From: Planctomycetota bacterium
Lineage (GTDB): Bacteria; Planctomycetota; Planctomycetia; Gemmatales; Gemmataceae
Reading direction: 5' to 3'
Assembly (NCBI GenBank): GCA_016191165.1
Contig: JACPPF010000124.1
Span: 1-64,000 of the forward strand
DNA: 64,000 bases
The notes beneath the pieces were generated by a model that was given only the letters and a program-made list of their open reading frames with translations, was not told the DNA's origin and did no database searches. Shown here one piece after another: positions 55,702 through 64,000 of this stretch (within the stretch, counting starts at the first letter, position 1; the number at the start of each line of letters is the position of its first letter). The translations under genes and the position numbers were made by a program.

Positions 55702-56007
55702 GCAAAAAAAGGAGAGGCACGGTTGGCCGCGCCCCTCGCGCCTTGCCAAACATTTGAAACGCCGCAGGTGTTTCAAATGCTTGCGTGGGAGTCTCAAGAG
55801 GCCGCATCGCGACCCGGCTGACGAAACATCAGCCTTCGCTCGCAAAGAGCTTCGCCAAGGCGCTGATTGAGTATGACCGGCAATGTGTGCCCTGTCAACG
55901 ATGGGGTGAGCAATTTCGCGAATCGCGTGGTTTGAAAGCGTTGGCCGGGCCTTCTGAAAAGTTGGCGAGATCACGCTTTTCGTGCCTGTCAAGGTCCGTT
56001 GCATCCC
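55702..56007 (-). other. Upstream region of the RT, candidate msr-msd RNA
   Basis: Retron RTs are normally preceded by their template RNA on the same strand. This non-coding stretch has a 10-bp hairpin CATTTGAAAC / GTTTCAAATG (55751-55779, 9-nt loop) ending 50 nt before the start codon, and a 6-bp hairpin GGCTGA / TCAGCC (55816-55834). I could not identify a convincing a1/a2 pair or priming guanosine, so the assignment is tentative. Confidence 0.35.
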
Positions 56008-56109
56008 GGAGATACCCGCCGCGCCCCGTGAGAAGTCCCTCAAAAAAAAGACACAAGGGATTTGTTACCATGGCCTTGTATCATGGCAGGGACTTCTCAC
56101 ATGCGCCGC
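56008..56109. repeat. 73-nt structured element, copy B
   Basis: GTGAGAAGTCCCT (56028-56040) and AGGGACTTCTCAC (56088-56100) form a perfect 13-bp terminal stem enclosing an A-tract and a smaller CCATG/CATGG hairpin. Same flanks and same length as copy A at 228-300. It lies between the RT gene and cysD. Confidence 0.75.
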
Positions 56110-56280
56110 GTTGGCAGTGATTGGGGGCGATTTTTGGCGCCCCAATGCGGCCTGGCAGGTGCGTCAATTCAATTGCGTCTGGCCTTGCCCATGACTTCCA
56201 TCTAAAAAATCCCTGCGAGGCTCGACCAGCTTCGCGCTGCATGGATTCGCTATTTGAACCTGCCCAGAGAACGGAACGCG

Positions 56281-57183
56281 ATGAGGACGTTGACGCATCT
56301 GAACCGCCTGGAAGCCGAGAGCATTCACATCCTGCGCGAGGTGGTTGCCGAATGCGAAAACCCGGTGATGCTCTACTCCATCGGCAAGGACAGCGCGGTC
56401 ATGCTGCACCTGGCGATGAAGGCGTTCTACCCGTCGAAGCCGCCGTTTCCGCTGATGCACGTTGACACGACCTGGAAGTTTCGCGACATGATCGCATTTC
56501 GCGACCGGATGATGGCCGACCTTGGCTTGGACCTTCTCGTCGAAATCAATCAGGAAGGCGTCGCGGCCGGCATCAATCCTTTCACGCACGGTTCGGCCAT
56601 CCACACCGATGTCATGAAAACCCAGGCCCTGCGGCAAGCGCTCGACAGGCATCGCTTCGATGCAGCGTTTGGCGGCGGCCGGCGCGATGAGGAGAAGAGC
56701 CGGGCCAAGGAACGCATCTTTTCCTTCCGCTCCGAACAGCACCGCTGGGACCCCAAGCAGCAACGCCCCGAACTCTGGCGCCTCTACAACGCCCGCAAGC
56801 ACAAGGGCGAGAGCATCCGCGTCTTTCCGCTCTCCAACTGGACCGAGCTCGATATCTGGCAGTACATCCATCTGCAAAACATCCCGATCGTCCCGCTTTA
56901 CTATTCGAAGGAACGCCCAGTGGTGGAACGTGACGGCACATTGATCATGGTGGATGACAACCGCATGCCGCTTCGGCCTGGCGAAAAGCCGATGATGAGG
57001 AAGGTCCGCTTCCGCACGCTCGGCTGCTATCCGTTGACCGGAGCCATCGAAAGCGAGGCCGACACGTTGCCGGCGATTATTCAGGAAATGCTGCTGACCA
57101 CCACCTCGGAACGGCAAGGCCGCGTCATCGACCACGACTCGACAGCGTCGATGGAGAAGAAGAAGCAGGAGGGGTACTTCTGA
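56281..57183 (+). CDS. cysD: Sulfate adenylyltransferase subunit 2
   Basis: 300 residues. With CysN it makes adenosine phosphosulfate from ATP and sulfate. The PP-loop [44 protein letters not shown] and [17 protein letters not shown] are diagnostic. ATG 56281 fits the family start. cysNC lies 1.5 kb downstream on the same strand; the two are normally adjacent, so the RAYT and unknown gene between them look like an insertion. Confidence 0.96.
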   Translation: MRTLTHLNRLEAESIHILREVVAECENPVMLYSIGKDSAVMLHLAMKAFYPSKPPFPLMHVDTTWKFRDMIAFRDRMMADLGLDLLVEINQEGVAAGINPFTHGSAIHTDVMKTQALRQALDRHRFDAAFGGGRRDEEKSRAKERIFSFRSEQHRWDPKQQRPELWRLYNARKHKGESIRVFPLSNWTELDIWQYIHLQNIPIVPLYYSKERPVVERDGTLIMVDDNRMPLRPGEKPMMRKVRFRTLGCYPLTGAIESEADTLPAIIQEMLLTTTSERQGRVIDHDSTASMEKKKQEGYF

Positions 57184-57213
57184 GGTGCTTGCCCTAGATC
57201 GTTCCCTTGGCAC

Positions 57214-57293
57214 GGGAGGGCGAGGCTCCTGCCGAGCCGCGAACCCTCGAAAAACCTGACGCACAAACGGCTCCGCTGGAGCCTCGGCCTCCC
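57214..57293. repeat. REP pair (BIME-like) upstream of the RAYT gene
   Basis: A 26-nt REP beginning GGGAGGGCGAGGCTCCTGCC (57214-57239) faces an inverted copy (57268-57293) that matches it at 23 of 26 bases. Each unit contains the small hairpin GGCTC / GAGCC. The pair ends 26 nt before the transposase start. Confidence 0.9.
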
Positions 57294-57319
57294 TATCGAA
57301 TGTATCCCTGGGTAGGACC

Positions 57320-57802
57320 ATGAACGATCAAGAAAAATCCGAAGACAAATTGGCAGGTCGAAAGCATCCCGCTCATGGCATCCTTTTCGTCGAGGGCCAA
57401 CCCACCATCATTTTCGATACCGTATGCACCAAAAATCGCTCGCCGTGGTTGGCCAATGACAATGTGCATCAACTATTGCGCAAGGTTTGGCAGGAAGCAG
57501 ACGCTTGGTGGATGGGAAAGTACATGATCATGCCCGATCACATCCATTTTTTTGCCGCCGCCACCGATTCCCCGATCTCTTTTGACAAATGGGTACAATA
57601 TTGGAAATCGCAGTTTACGAAACGCCACAACGATCCCGAACATCGCTGGCTCACGGACCATTGGGATGTCCGTATTCGTAATGAGTCCGCATATGAAGAA
57701 AAATGGGATTACGTGGCCCAGAATCCGGAGCGCGCTGGATTGGTTGCTAAACCGAAGGACTGGCCCTACCAAGGCGTTATTCATGACCTGCCCTGGAAAT
57801 GA
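57320..57802 (+). CDS. REP-associated tyrosine transposase (RAYT)
   Basis: 160 residues of the Y1/TnpA_REP family, single-strand nucleases that act on REP hairpins. The HUH motif is MPDHIHFF (His74, His76); the catalytic tyrosine is Tyr125 or Tyr131 in NESAYEEKWDYVAQNPERAG, followed by GLV and WPYQG as in the family. It is bracketed by REP copies at 57214-57293 and 57811-57900, the classic REPtron layout. It sits between cysD and cysNC, apparently without stopping their function. Host-domesticated roles are possible. Confidence 0.9.
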   Translation: MNDQEKSEDKLAGRKHPAHGILFVEGQPTIIFDTVCTKNRSPWLANDNVHQLLRKVWQEADAWWMGKYMIMPDHIHFFAAATDSPISFDKWVQYWKSQFTKRHNDPEHRWLTDHWDVRIRNESAYEEKWDYVAQNPERAGLVAKPKDWPYQGVIHDLPWK

Positions 57803-57810
57803 TCGAGACC

Positions 57811-57900
57811 GGGAGGGCGAGGCTCCTGCCGAGCCGCGAACCCGCGAGAAACCTATCGCCATTGCAAGGATCCAAGGGGGGCGAGGCGCCTGCCGAGCCG
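57811..57900. repeat. REP pair in direct orientation downstream of the RAYT gene
   Basis: A REP identical to that at 57214-57239 (57811-57836) is followed by a diverged direct copy (57875-57900). Both continue with CGCGAA. They lie 8 nt after the RAYT stop. Confidence 0.9.
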
Positions 57901-57936
57901 CGAAGCTGCAATAACCTCATACCGGTGAGACGAAAA

Positions 57937-58650
57937 ATGACGGCCGCCGAGTTTAAGGACATTTTCGAGTCAGCGGAATTCAAGACCGGCCTGGAGGAGA
58001 TCAGTTCCTACCTGGCCAGCGTTAGACAGGAGGCGGCGATCGTTCAGCTTCTGGCCAAGGTCCTTTGGCGGCAGAAGCGATTGTACGTTCTTGAAAGAAA
58101 CAAGCGTCACGACCTGACAATTTGGACCCCGTCTTCTCCCTTCGGCGACAAGGAAACCAACGTCGAGTTTAAGATTCATTTTGAATGTGACATGAAAGTC
58201 CTGGCTGACGAACTGAGCAAGAATGGGAATCGGCCTTTGAAAGAAATGTGGGATTTGGTACTCGCAAAGAAGATAAGCAAATCGTGGAGCGTGATGGCCA
58301 ATATCTACGGCGATTTTTGTGTGAAGGCACCACATATTTTTGTTTGGATAATTCATTTCCGGAACCTGCGGAATCTGCGTCCCGAAGCACGTGGGCGAGT
58401 ATGTTGGGCAAAGGAAACCATGAAATGGTTGGCCAATAATCCCAATGCGGCGACGGATCGAACTTACGTCAACGTAGCCGATGACTACCTCGCGAGACTA
58501 GGCCGTGAGCGGCCGCTAGTGGCACGGCCGCATGAAGTGGATATTTCAACCTCGGGCGATTTTCCATCGGTATATCACATTCGAGTTTGCGAATTCCCAG
58601 ACGCCTCCCAAAAAACGGCTCGGCAGGAGCCTCGCCCTCCCGGCCATTGA
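57937..58650 (+). CDS. Unknown protein, possibly nuclease-like, in the cys cluster
   Basis: 237 residues from ATG 57937; an upstream in-frame extension only reads through REP sequence. LERNKRHDLTIW followed by ETNVEFKIHF has the D...ExK spacing of PD-(D/E)xK nucleases, a weak hint. Its middle (58090-58460) is visibly richer in A and T than the neighbours, suggesting transfer. The last eleven codons and the stop come from a REP copy ([11 protein letters not shown]), so the original C-terminus has been replaced or extended. Confidence 0.55.
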   Translation: MTAAEFKDIFESAEFKTGLEEISSYLASVRQEAAIVQLLAKVLWRQKRLYVLERNKRHDLTIWTPSSPFGDKETNVEFKIHFECDMKVLADELSKNGNRPLKEMWDLVLAKKISKSWSVMANIYGDFCVKAPHIFVWIIHFRNLRNLRPEARGRVCWAKETMKWLANNPNAATDRTYVNVADDYLARLGRERPLVARPHEVDISTSGDFPSVYHIRVCEFPDASQKTARQEPRPPGH

Positions 58651-58699
58651 TTTCGCGTGACACAACAACGCAACGGCTCGGCAGGAGCCTCGCCCTCCC
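58616..58699. repeat. Two inverted REP copies before cysNC
   Basis: 58616-58641 and 58674-58699 are identical to each other and are exact reverse complements of the REPs at 57214 and 57811. The first overlaps the end of the unknown gene; the second ends 23 nt before the cysNC start. Confidence 0.92.
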
Positions 58700-58722
58700 G
58701 AACTCAACGCAATAATACAACT

Positions 58723-60648
58723 ATGGCACACATCTCCGACCTCATCGCAACCGATATCGACCAGTACCTCAAGGCGCATGAGCACAAGTCGCTCCTGCGC
58801 TTCATCACCTGCGGCTCCGTCGATGACGGCAAGAGTACGCTCATCGGCCGCCTGCTCTACGATTCCAAGATGATCTTTGAGGATCAACTCGCGGCACTCG
58901 AGGCCGACTCGAAAAAAGTCGGCACCCAGGGCGGTGATCTCGATTTCGCCCTGCTGGTTGACGGCCTGGCCGCGGAACGTGAGCAGGGCATCACCATCGA
59001 TGTTGCCTATCGATTTTTCTCCACCGACAAGCGCAAGTTCATCGTCGCCGATACGCCGGGCCATGAGCAGTACACACGTAACATGGTGACCGGCGCCTCC
59101 ACCGCCTCACTCGCGGTTATCCTGATCGACGCCAACCGCGGCGTTCTCACGCAGACACGCCGGCACAGCTTCCTCGTCTCCCTGATCGGCATCAAGCATA
59201 TCGTGCTGGCCATCAACAAGATGGACATGGTCGGCTATTCCCGCGCTGTTTTTGAAACCATCCTCCATGACTACCTGGAATTCGCAAAGCAAATTGGCCT
59301 GGGGTCGATCGTCGCCATTCCGATGTCCGCGTTGCGTGGCGACAACATCACGGAGCTTTCGCCCAACACGCCCTGGTACACCGGCCCGACGCTCATGGGG
59401 CACCTCGAAACCGTGCCGATCGACGACCAGAGCCAGACCGCGCCGTTTCGCCTGCCCGTGCAGTGGGTCAATCGCCCGAACTCCGACTTCCGCGGCTTCT
59501 CCGGCATCATCACCAGCGGCGCGGTACGACCTGGCGACAGGTTGCGAGTTTTCCCGTCCGGCAAGGAGAGCCGGGTCGCGCGCATCGTGACGTTCGACGG
59601 CGATCTCGACGAGGCGGTGGCCGAGCAATCGGTGACGATCACGCTGGAAGATGAAATCGACATCAGTCGCGGCAGCATTCTCGCGCCAGCCGATTCGCCG
59701 CCGGGCGTCGCGGATCAGTTTGAAGTGACCGTCATCTGGATGGCCGAGGAACGGATGTTCCCGGGCAGGCAATACTGGATCAAGGTCGGGACCAAAATGG
59801 CGGTGGGCGCCGTCACCGCGCTCAAGCACAAGATCAACGTCAACACGCTGGAAAGGCTGGCTGCCAAGACGCTGGAATTAAACGAGATTGGCGTGGGCAA
59901 CCTGAGCCTCGATCAACCGATCGCGTTTGATCCGTATGCCGAGAATCGCGACACCGGTGGTTTTATTTTCATCGACCGCATGACCAATCGCACGGTCGGG
60001 GCGGGTCTGATCCATTTCGCCCTGCGGCGTGCCGAGAACATTCCCTGGCAAGCGCTGGAGGTCAACAAGCAAGCCCACGCCGCGATCAAGAACCAGAAGG
60101 CGTGCATCCTGTGGTTCACGGGCCTTTCCGGCGCGGGTAAATCGACGATCGCCAACCTGGTCGAGAAGCGGCTGTATTCGATGGGCCATCACACTTTTCT
60201 ACTCGACGGCGACAACGTGCGTCACGGGCTGAACCGCGATCTGGGCTTCACCGATGCTGACCGCGTGGAGAACATCCGCCGCGTCGGCGAAGTCGCCCGG
60301 CTGATGGTCGATGCGGGGTTGATCGTGCTGGTGTCGTTCATCTCCCCCTTCCGCGGGGAGCGGCGCATGGCCCGCGCCCTGGTCGAAGCAGGCGAGTTCA
60401 TCGAAGTGTACGTCAACACGCCGCTGGCGGTCGCCGAGGCCCGCGATCCGAAGGGGTTGTACAAGAAGGCCCGGCTGGGCGAGATCAAAAACTTCACGGG
60501 CATCGATTCGGATTACGAGCCGCCGGAGAATCCGGAGATCATGATCGATACGGCGCAGGTGACCCCCGAGGAGGCTGCCAACCGCATCGTTCGCTACCTT
60601 GCGGAGCGAGCCTCGATCCGCGACCTGGGGCCGGAGTTTTCAATTTAG
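58723..60648 (+). CDS. cysNC: Bifunctional sulfate adenylyltransferase subunit 1 / APS kinase
   Basis: 641 residues. The N-terminal GTPase CysN (P-loop GSVDDGKS at 31-38, [17 protein letters not shown]) drives APS formation with CysD. The C-terminal APS kinase CysC (P-loop GLSGAGKS at about 467, [45 protein letters not shown]) makes PAPS. ATG 58723 is the family start; an earlier in-frame start only adds REP-encoded residues. No clear Shine-Dalgarno, the REP lies where it would be expected a little upstream. Confidence 0.96.
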   Translation: MAHISDLIATDIDQYLKAHEHKSLLRFITCGSVDDGKSTLIGRLLYDSKMIFEDQLAALEADSKKVGTQGGDLDFALLVDGLAAEREQGITIDVAYRFFSTDKRKFIVADTPGHEQYTRNMVTGASTASLAVILIDANRGVLTQTRRHSFLVSLIGIKHIVLAINKMDMVGYSRAVFETILHDYLEFAKQIGLGSIVAIPMSALRGDNITELSPNTPWYTGPTLMGHLETVPIDDQSQTAPFRLPVQWVNRPNSDFRGFSGIITSGAVRPGDRLRVFPSGKESRVARIVTFDGDLDEAVAEQSVTITLEDEIDISRGSILAPADSPPGVADQFEVTVIWMAEERMFPGRQYWIKVGTKMAVGAVTALKHKINVNTLERLAAKTLELNEIGVGNLSLDQPIAFDPYAENRDTGGFIFIDRMTNRTVGAGLIHFALRRAENIPWQALEVNKQAHAAIKNQKACILWFTGLSGAGKSTIANLVEKRLYSMGHHTFLLDGDNVRHGLNRDLGFTDADRVENIRRVGEVARLMVDAGLIVLVSFISPFRGERRMARALVEAGEFIEVYVNTPLAVAEARDPKGLYKKARLGEIKNFTGIDSDYEPPENPEIMIDTAQVTPEEAANRIVRYLAERASIRDLGPEFSI

Positions 60649-60660
60649 AGTGCCCAAAAC

Positions 60661-60722
60661 AATGAAAGTAGGTCAGGCTTTCCTGCCTGACGGTCAGGCT
60701 GGAAAGCCTGACCTACTTCATT
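60661..60722. repeat. Hairpin after cysNC
   Basis: GTAGGTCAGGCTTTCC (60668-60683) pairs perfectly with GGAAAGCCTGACCTAC (60701-60716); AATGAA and TTCATT extend the pairing. Only a short T-stretch follows, so termination is possible but not sure. Confidence 0.85.
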
Positions 60723-60811
60723 TCTTTAGACGCTCTTAGAGTCAAACCCACCTTGTGAATTTGGGCCGATTTGCCTATAGGGGACAGGCGTTTCTCGCTG
60801 GGCAATGGTAG

Positions 60812-60876
60812 ACCAGCCCCGCGCGCCAGCGTGGGGGCCCTGGACGCTTACCCCCACGCTGGCGCGCGGGGCTGGT
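60812..60876. repeat. ACCAGCCC-type palindrome before the glycosyltransferase gene
   Basis: Perfect 26-bp arms (60812-60837, 60851-60876; outer end ACCAGCCCCGCGCGCCAGCG) and a 13-nt loop, ending 18 nt before the gene start, so it would fold in the 5' leader and sit just upstream of the GGGAG ribosome site. Confidence 0.9.
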
Positions 60877-60894
60877 TGCGGGAGTGTTGCTGGC

Positions 60895-62478
60895 ATGGAA
60901 GCCTGTGTCGCTGAATTGGCGCCGTCGCCGGAAACTGGGATTGAAACCAAACCGACAAACGAAGCGAGCGTCCAGCGCTGGCTCGTCTACGGGCTGGCCG
61001 CCGTCGTTGGCGTTGGCGTCCTTTGGCGCGTTGTGCGTTACCTCGGGGGCTTCCCCATCTGGGGCGACGAGGCGATGCTTCTGATCAGCATCCTTGAGCG
61101 GGATTACGCCGGACTCACGCAGCAACTTCGGTTTGGCCAGGTCGCGCCGCTTTTTTTTCTTTGGCTTGAACGGTCGGCTCTGCTTTTGCTTGGCCCGTCG
61201 GAATGGTCGATGCATCTCTTTCCGTTCCTGGCCGGGCTGTTGACGCTGGCATTTTTTTGGCGTATGTGCCGAGCGTCGTTTTCCCCGCGGATCGCGGGAA
61301 TGGCGGTCGCGATCCTGGCGATCTCCTATTATCCCGTTCGGCACAGCGCGGAAGTGAAGCCATATGCCTTTGACCTGCTCTTTTCCGTAATTTTCGCGTG
61401 CCTGACGCTGGAGCACCTGCGAAATCCCGCCACCACGCGCTGGCTGATCGCGCTGTCGGCCGTGACGCCGATCGCCATGTTCTCCTCGTACCCCTCGGCA
61501 TTCGTCGGCGGCGCGGTCAGCATCGTCCTGCTGATGTGCCTTCGTTCGGCTTCGTGGACGCAGCGCGGCTGGTACGCTCTGTTCAACGTTCTCCTGTGTG
61601 GTTCATTCCTGATTCATTACGTCTTGATCGGGCAAGGAGCGAGTGATCCCGAAGAGTTACGGCGCGCTCGCGAATTCATGCTCACCTACTGGAAGGACGC
61701 CTTTCCGCCGGAGAACCCACTGCTTTGGCCTGTGTGGCTCGTGAAAGTGCTGACAGGAAACATGCTTGCCTATCCCATGGGCGCGAACAACGGCGGCAGC
61801 GCGGCGACGTTCTTGTTGGTCGCGCTCGGCGCCTTCGCCTGTTGGCGGACCGGACAGCGCGCGCTACTCGCCCTGTGCGGGCTGCCGTTCGCGCTCAATC
61901 TCCTGGCCGCGATGCTCGGCAAGTATCCATTCGGCGGCAGCGCACGCATCATGTTGCACCTGGCCCCATTCATCGCCATCCTGATGGCTCACGGCATCGC
62001 CCAGGCGCTCGACTGGATCCGCTCCCCCAGGTGGCGCACGCGCTGGGAACTCGGAATCTATCTGGCTTTCTTTGGCTTCGGCGCCGTCGGCATTGCGCGC
62101 GACGTGGTCAAACCCTACAAGACGGAGCACGATCGCGAAATGCGGCGTCTCGTCCTCGACATGCATCGGCAGATTGCGCCAGGAGAGCCAGTGTTCCTGT
62201 GCCATGTCCGCGACGAGGACCTTTTACCGGAGTTTCTCTGGTACGCCCGAACCAAGTTCGGAACAGTCGATTGGCTTTCCACGTCGGCAATCCCCTTTTC
62301 GACCAAGTCGTGCTGGCTGGTGCTGTGCAGTCACCAGGAGGCAAGTGCGGGCCACGTCGCGGCACATGCTGATTCGAGGAGCTGGCGCATCACCGCAACG
62401 GACACTCGCGCGGTTCCAGGCGAGAATGCCAAGATGCCCACCATGTTTTGCCGATGGGTGCGTCTGGAGCGCGAGTGA
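60895..62478 (+). CDS. Membrane glycosyltransferase (PMT/ArnT type)
   Basis: 527 residues with about ten transmembrane helices from residue 30 on. FPIWGDEAMLL (53-63) carries the Asp58-Glu59 pair in the first outer loop where PMT/ArnT-type (GT-C) enzymes have their catalytic acid; SYYPVRHSAEVKPYAFDLL is the next conserved loop. GGGAG precedes ATG 60895. It probably moves a sugar from a polyprenyl carrier to a lipid or protein; acceptor unknown. Confidence 0.8.
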   Translation: MEACVAELAPSPETGIETKPTNEASVQRWLVYGLAAVVGVGVLWRVVRYLGGFPIWGDEAMLLISILERDYAGLTQQLRFGQVAPLFFLWLERSALLLLGPSEWSMHLFPFLAGLLTLAFFWRMCRASFSPRIAGMAVAILAISYYPVRHSAEVKPYAFDLLFSVIFACLTLEHLRNPATTRWLIALSAVTPIAMFSSYPSAFVGGAVSIVLLMCLRSASWTQRGWYALFNVLLCGSFLIHYVLIGQGASDPEELRRAREFMLTYWKDAFPPENPLLWPVWLVKVLTGNMLAYPMGANNGGSAATFLLVALGAFACWRTGQRALLALCGLPFALNLLAAMLGKYPFGGSARIMLHLAPFIAILMAHGIAQALDWIRSPRWRTRWELGIYLAFFGFGAVGIARDVVKPYKTEHDREMRRLVLDMHRQIAPGEPVFLCHVRDEDLLPEFLWYARTKFGTVDWLSTSAIPFSTKSCWLVLCSHQEASAGHVAAHADSRSWRITATDTRAVPGENAKMPTMFCRWVRLERE

Positions 62479-62820
62479 GATGCAAAAATACCGCACTCGG
62501 ACGGGTTTAGCCACAATACCGTTCGTCGACGAGCACTTGACCAGCCCCAGCGCAAGCTGGGGGGGTTGAGAGGCTGCCCAACCCGCCACGCTTGTGCGTG
62601 GGGCTGGTATCGCGCCGCTTGACAAACGGCATCGCGGCTAAACGAATGTGCCATGTCTCAAAGCGCGGTCGCGTTTTTTTCTTTGCGCCTTGGCGTGAGC
62701 ATTTTCCAGATTCACAGGCTCAATCTAAAAGACCAACCAAACGAAAAAACAGCCTATCTTTTTCACTCGCGTAACAGTACATCCTTCCCGCGGAACGGAT
62801 TCCCCGGAGGAGGAGTGGCG
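62479..62820. other. Gap with palindrome before the signal peptidase gene
   Basis: 342 bases. It holds the palindrome 62540-62608 and the tail GGCTAAACG (62634-62642) shared with other repeats; no gene is seen. Confidence 0.5.
62540..62608. repeat. ACCAGCCC-type palindrome, diverged
   Basis: ACCAGCCCCAGCGCAAGC and GCTTGTGCGTGGGGCTGGT pair with several mismatches. The outer ACCAGCCC / GGGCTGGT ends are intact. Confidence 0.8.
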
Positions 62821-64000
62821 ATGGCGCCGACGGCGCAGACAATGCAAAGAATGCGGACCGCCGCGATGTCCGTTTTGCGCGTGCTGGTCTGCATCATGGT
62901 GTTGGTCCTGTGCGGCCTTGCAATCCTGCGTGCCTTCGCGGTCGAGGTATTTCACATCCCCTCGGGCAGCATGGCGCCGGCGCTGCTGGGTAATCATCGC
63001 CAATGCGCCTGTCCTCGGTGCGGCCAGGTTGTCGCGGTCGGGCGTCATACGGACGACCCGATGGGGACCGGCGATCCTCGCTTCTATCGCAACGCATTTT
63101 GCCCCACCTGCGGGAATTATCCGCTTGCGGTCCACCAGGGGGCGGAGGTTCAGGGCGATCAGGTCACCGTGGATCGAACCGCATACGTGCGCCGTCCTCC
63201 CTCACGCTGGGAGATCGTCGTTTTTCGCCTTCTAAGCAATCTATTCATCAAGCGGCTCATCGGTTTGCCAGGTGAGGTTATTCGTATCCATGCAGGTGAC
63301 GTTTACGTCAACAATCAGGTCTGTCGCAAAACGTTGGACGAAGCGCGGCGCATGCGCGTGCTGATCGAGGACAAGGGGCCAGGAGTCGGCCTCGGGAACC
63401 GGGTCGTTTCGGGCATCCTGCCAGCCGCGCTCAAATGCGAGCCGATTCGCGACGAATATGCTTACAACGCCGGGCTTCACGCTTCCAGCGAGTTGGTGCA
63501 TGACTTCATGGTGGAGTCGGAAATCGAAATCCTGAGTGGCCGAGGGGCGGTGTCGTTAAGGCTGTGCGATGGCGGGGATTGGGTTGAGACCTTGTTGCCC
63601 GTTGGCGAGACGGGGCCCATTGAGGCGTTCGCCTGGCCCTTGAACAACCCTGAGCACACACGGAAGTTCGCGGATAGCCCGGTGCGGTTGGCCTTGCACC
63701 CGGGCCGGCGATATCGTGTCGAGATGGCCCTGATTGACCGCCGCTGTAGCGTGGCCATTGACGGGAAAACGCTGCTCGTCGTCGACCTGCCGGAATCGGG
63801 AAAACGCGCGGGCGTTTCCCGGCCGTTTGTCATGCAACTGGACGGCGTGCGAGTGCGCGTGCTTCGCCATCGGCTCTTTCGCGACATCCACTATGGGCAA
63901 CAAGGCCGCAATGCCGTGCAGGGTAAATCTGTTCGTTTGGGCCCAGACCAATACTTTATGTTGGGAGACAACAGCGCGAACTCCGAGGATAGCCGCTATT
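62821..64000 (+). CDS. lepB: Signal peptidase I, C-terminus beyond window
   Basis: At least 393 residues, still open at the window edge. One membrane helix (about 17-40), then IPSGSMAP with nucleophile Ser50, FIKRLIGLPGE with general base Lys144, and GDNSANSEDSR (382-392), the conserved boxes of signal peptidase I. Two features are unusual: cysteine pairs CPRC (64-67) and CPTC (94-97) between the Ser and Lys boxes, like a small zinc ribbon, and about 210 extra residues between the Lys and GDNS boxes that look like a beta-sandwich. GGAGGAGGAG precedes the ATG. Confidence 0.92.
   Translation, partial: MAPTAQTMQRMRTAAMSVLRVLVCIMVLVLCGLAILRAFAVEVFHIPSGSMAPALLGNHRQCACPRCGQVVAVGRHTDDPMGTGDPRFYRNAFCPTCGNYPLAVHQGAEVQGDQVTVDRTAYVRRPPSRWEIVVFRLLSNLFIKRLIGLPGEVIRIHAGDVYVNNQVCRKTLDEARRMRVLIEDKGPGVGLGNRVVSGILPAALKCEPIRDEYAYNAGLHASSELVHDFMVESEIEILSGRGAVSLRLCDGGDWVETLLPVGETGPIEAFAWPLNNPEHTRKFADSPVRLALHPGRRYRVEMALIDRRCSVAIDGKTLLVVDLPESGKRAGVSRPFVMQLDGVRVRVLRHRLFRDIHYGQQGRNAVQGKSVRLGPDQYFMLGDNSANSEDSRY

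Noticed and set aside
54709-56280. Diversity-generating retroelement
   Set aside because: No template/variable repeat pair with adenine-biased differences was seen, and the RT has retron hallmarks.
57799-57936. Upstream extension of the gene at 57937
   Set aside because: The extra residues are translations of two REP copies; ATG 57937 has a purine-rich site and starts the protein-like sequence.
58657-58722. Upstream start for cysNC
   Set aside because: Adds only REP-encoded residues; CysN proteins begin near ATG 58723.

Overview
The window reads as chromosomal DNA of a planctomycete, most like the Gemmataceae. The evidence is indirect but consistent: high GC throughout, a Tat-exported DUF1501 protein, a DUF6797 propeller protein, a cysteine-rich YTV cell-wall protein, ECF sigma/anti-sigma pairs with long-linker partners, secreted WD40 proteins, and a signal peptidase I carrying extra cysteine pairs. 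No rRNA, tRNA or CRISPR array was recognised.

Layout. 1-1057 is gene-free and full of palindromes. 1058-9088 is a candidate conflict locus: a TIR protein translationally coupled to a 1,932-residue nSTAND ATPase/WD40/PPC protein, then a coupled nucleotidyltransferase-like protein and a small helical partner. 9176-13070 holds DUF1501 and DUF6797 exported proteins. On the minus strand, 13083-18277 holds a methyltransferase, a sugar-binding-like protein, a sigma/anti-sigma/secreted-helical operon and rlmN. 18594-23080 is a partial complex I cluster (nuoI, DUF2203, nuoA, B, C, D). 23568-32184 is a signalling block: PAS kinases, response regulators and a HATPase-PilZ protein, with a family 4 uracil-DNA glycosylase between them. 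32245-44109 runs on the minus strand: an unusual phosphofructokinase, DUF6883, a DUF4411/ImmA-IrrE toxin-antitoxin pair, fossil restriction-enzyme tails, a type IIG restriction-modification enzyme, a Gfo/Idh oxidoreductase and an SF1 helicase. 44457-54632 holds a transglutaminase, a conserved hypothetical, the YTV protein, a WD40 protein, purD and a redoxin-haem-PHM fusion. 54709-55701 is a retron-type reverse transcriptase with a membrane anchor. 56281-60648 is the sulfate activation pair cysD...cysNC, split by a RAYT transposase, its REP repeats and an unknown gene. 60895-64000 holds a membrane glycosyltransferase and the start of a signal peptidase I.

The strongest theme is dispersed palindromes. 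At least ten different hairpin families occupy gene gaps, and several of the same families sit in frame inside coding sequences (DUF1501, three times in DUF6797, rlmN, twice in the type IIG enzyme). A RAYT gene with four identical 26-nt REP copies around it offers a plausible mobiliser for one family. Two further candidates for new biology are the TIR + membrane nSTAND locus and the membrane-anchored retron RT, which has no obvious effector partner. Functional statements below rest on motif recognition by eye; no database search was run.
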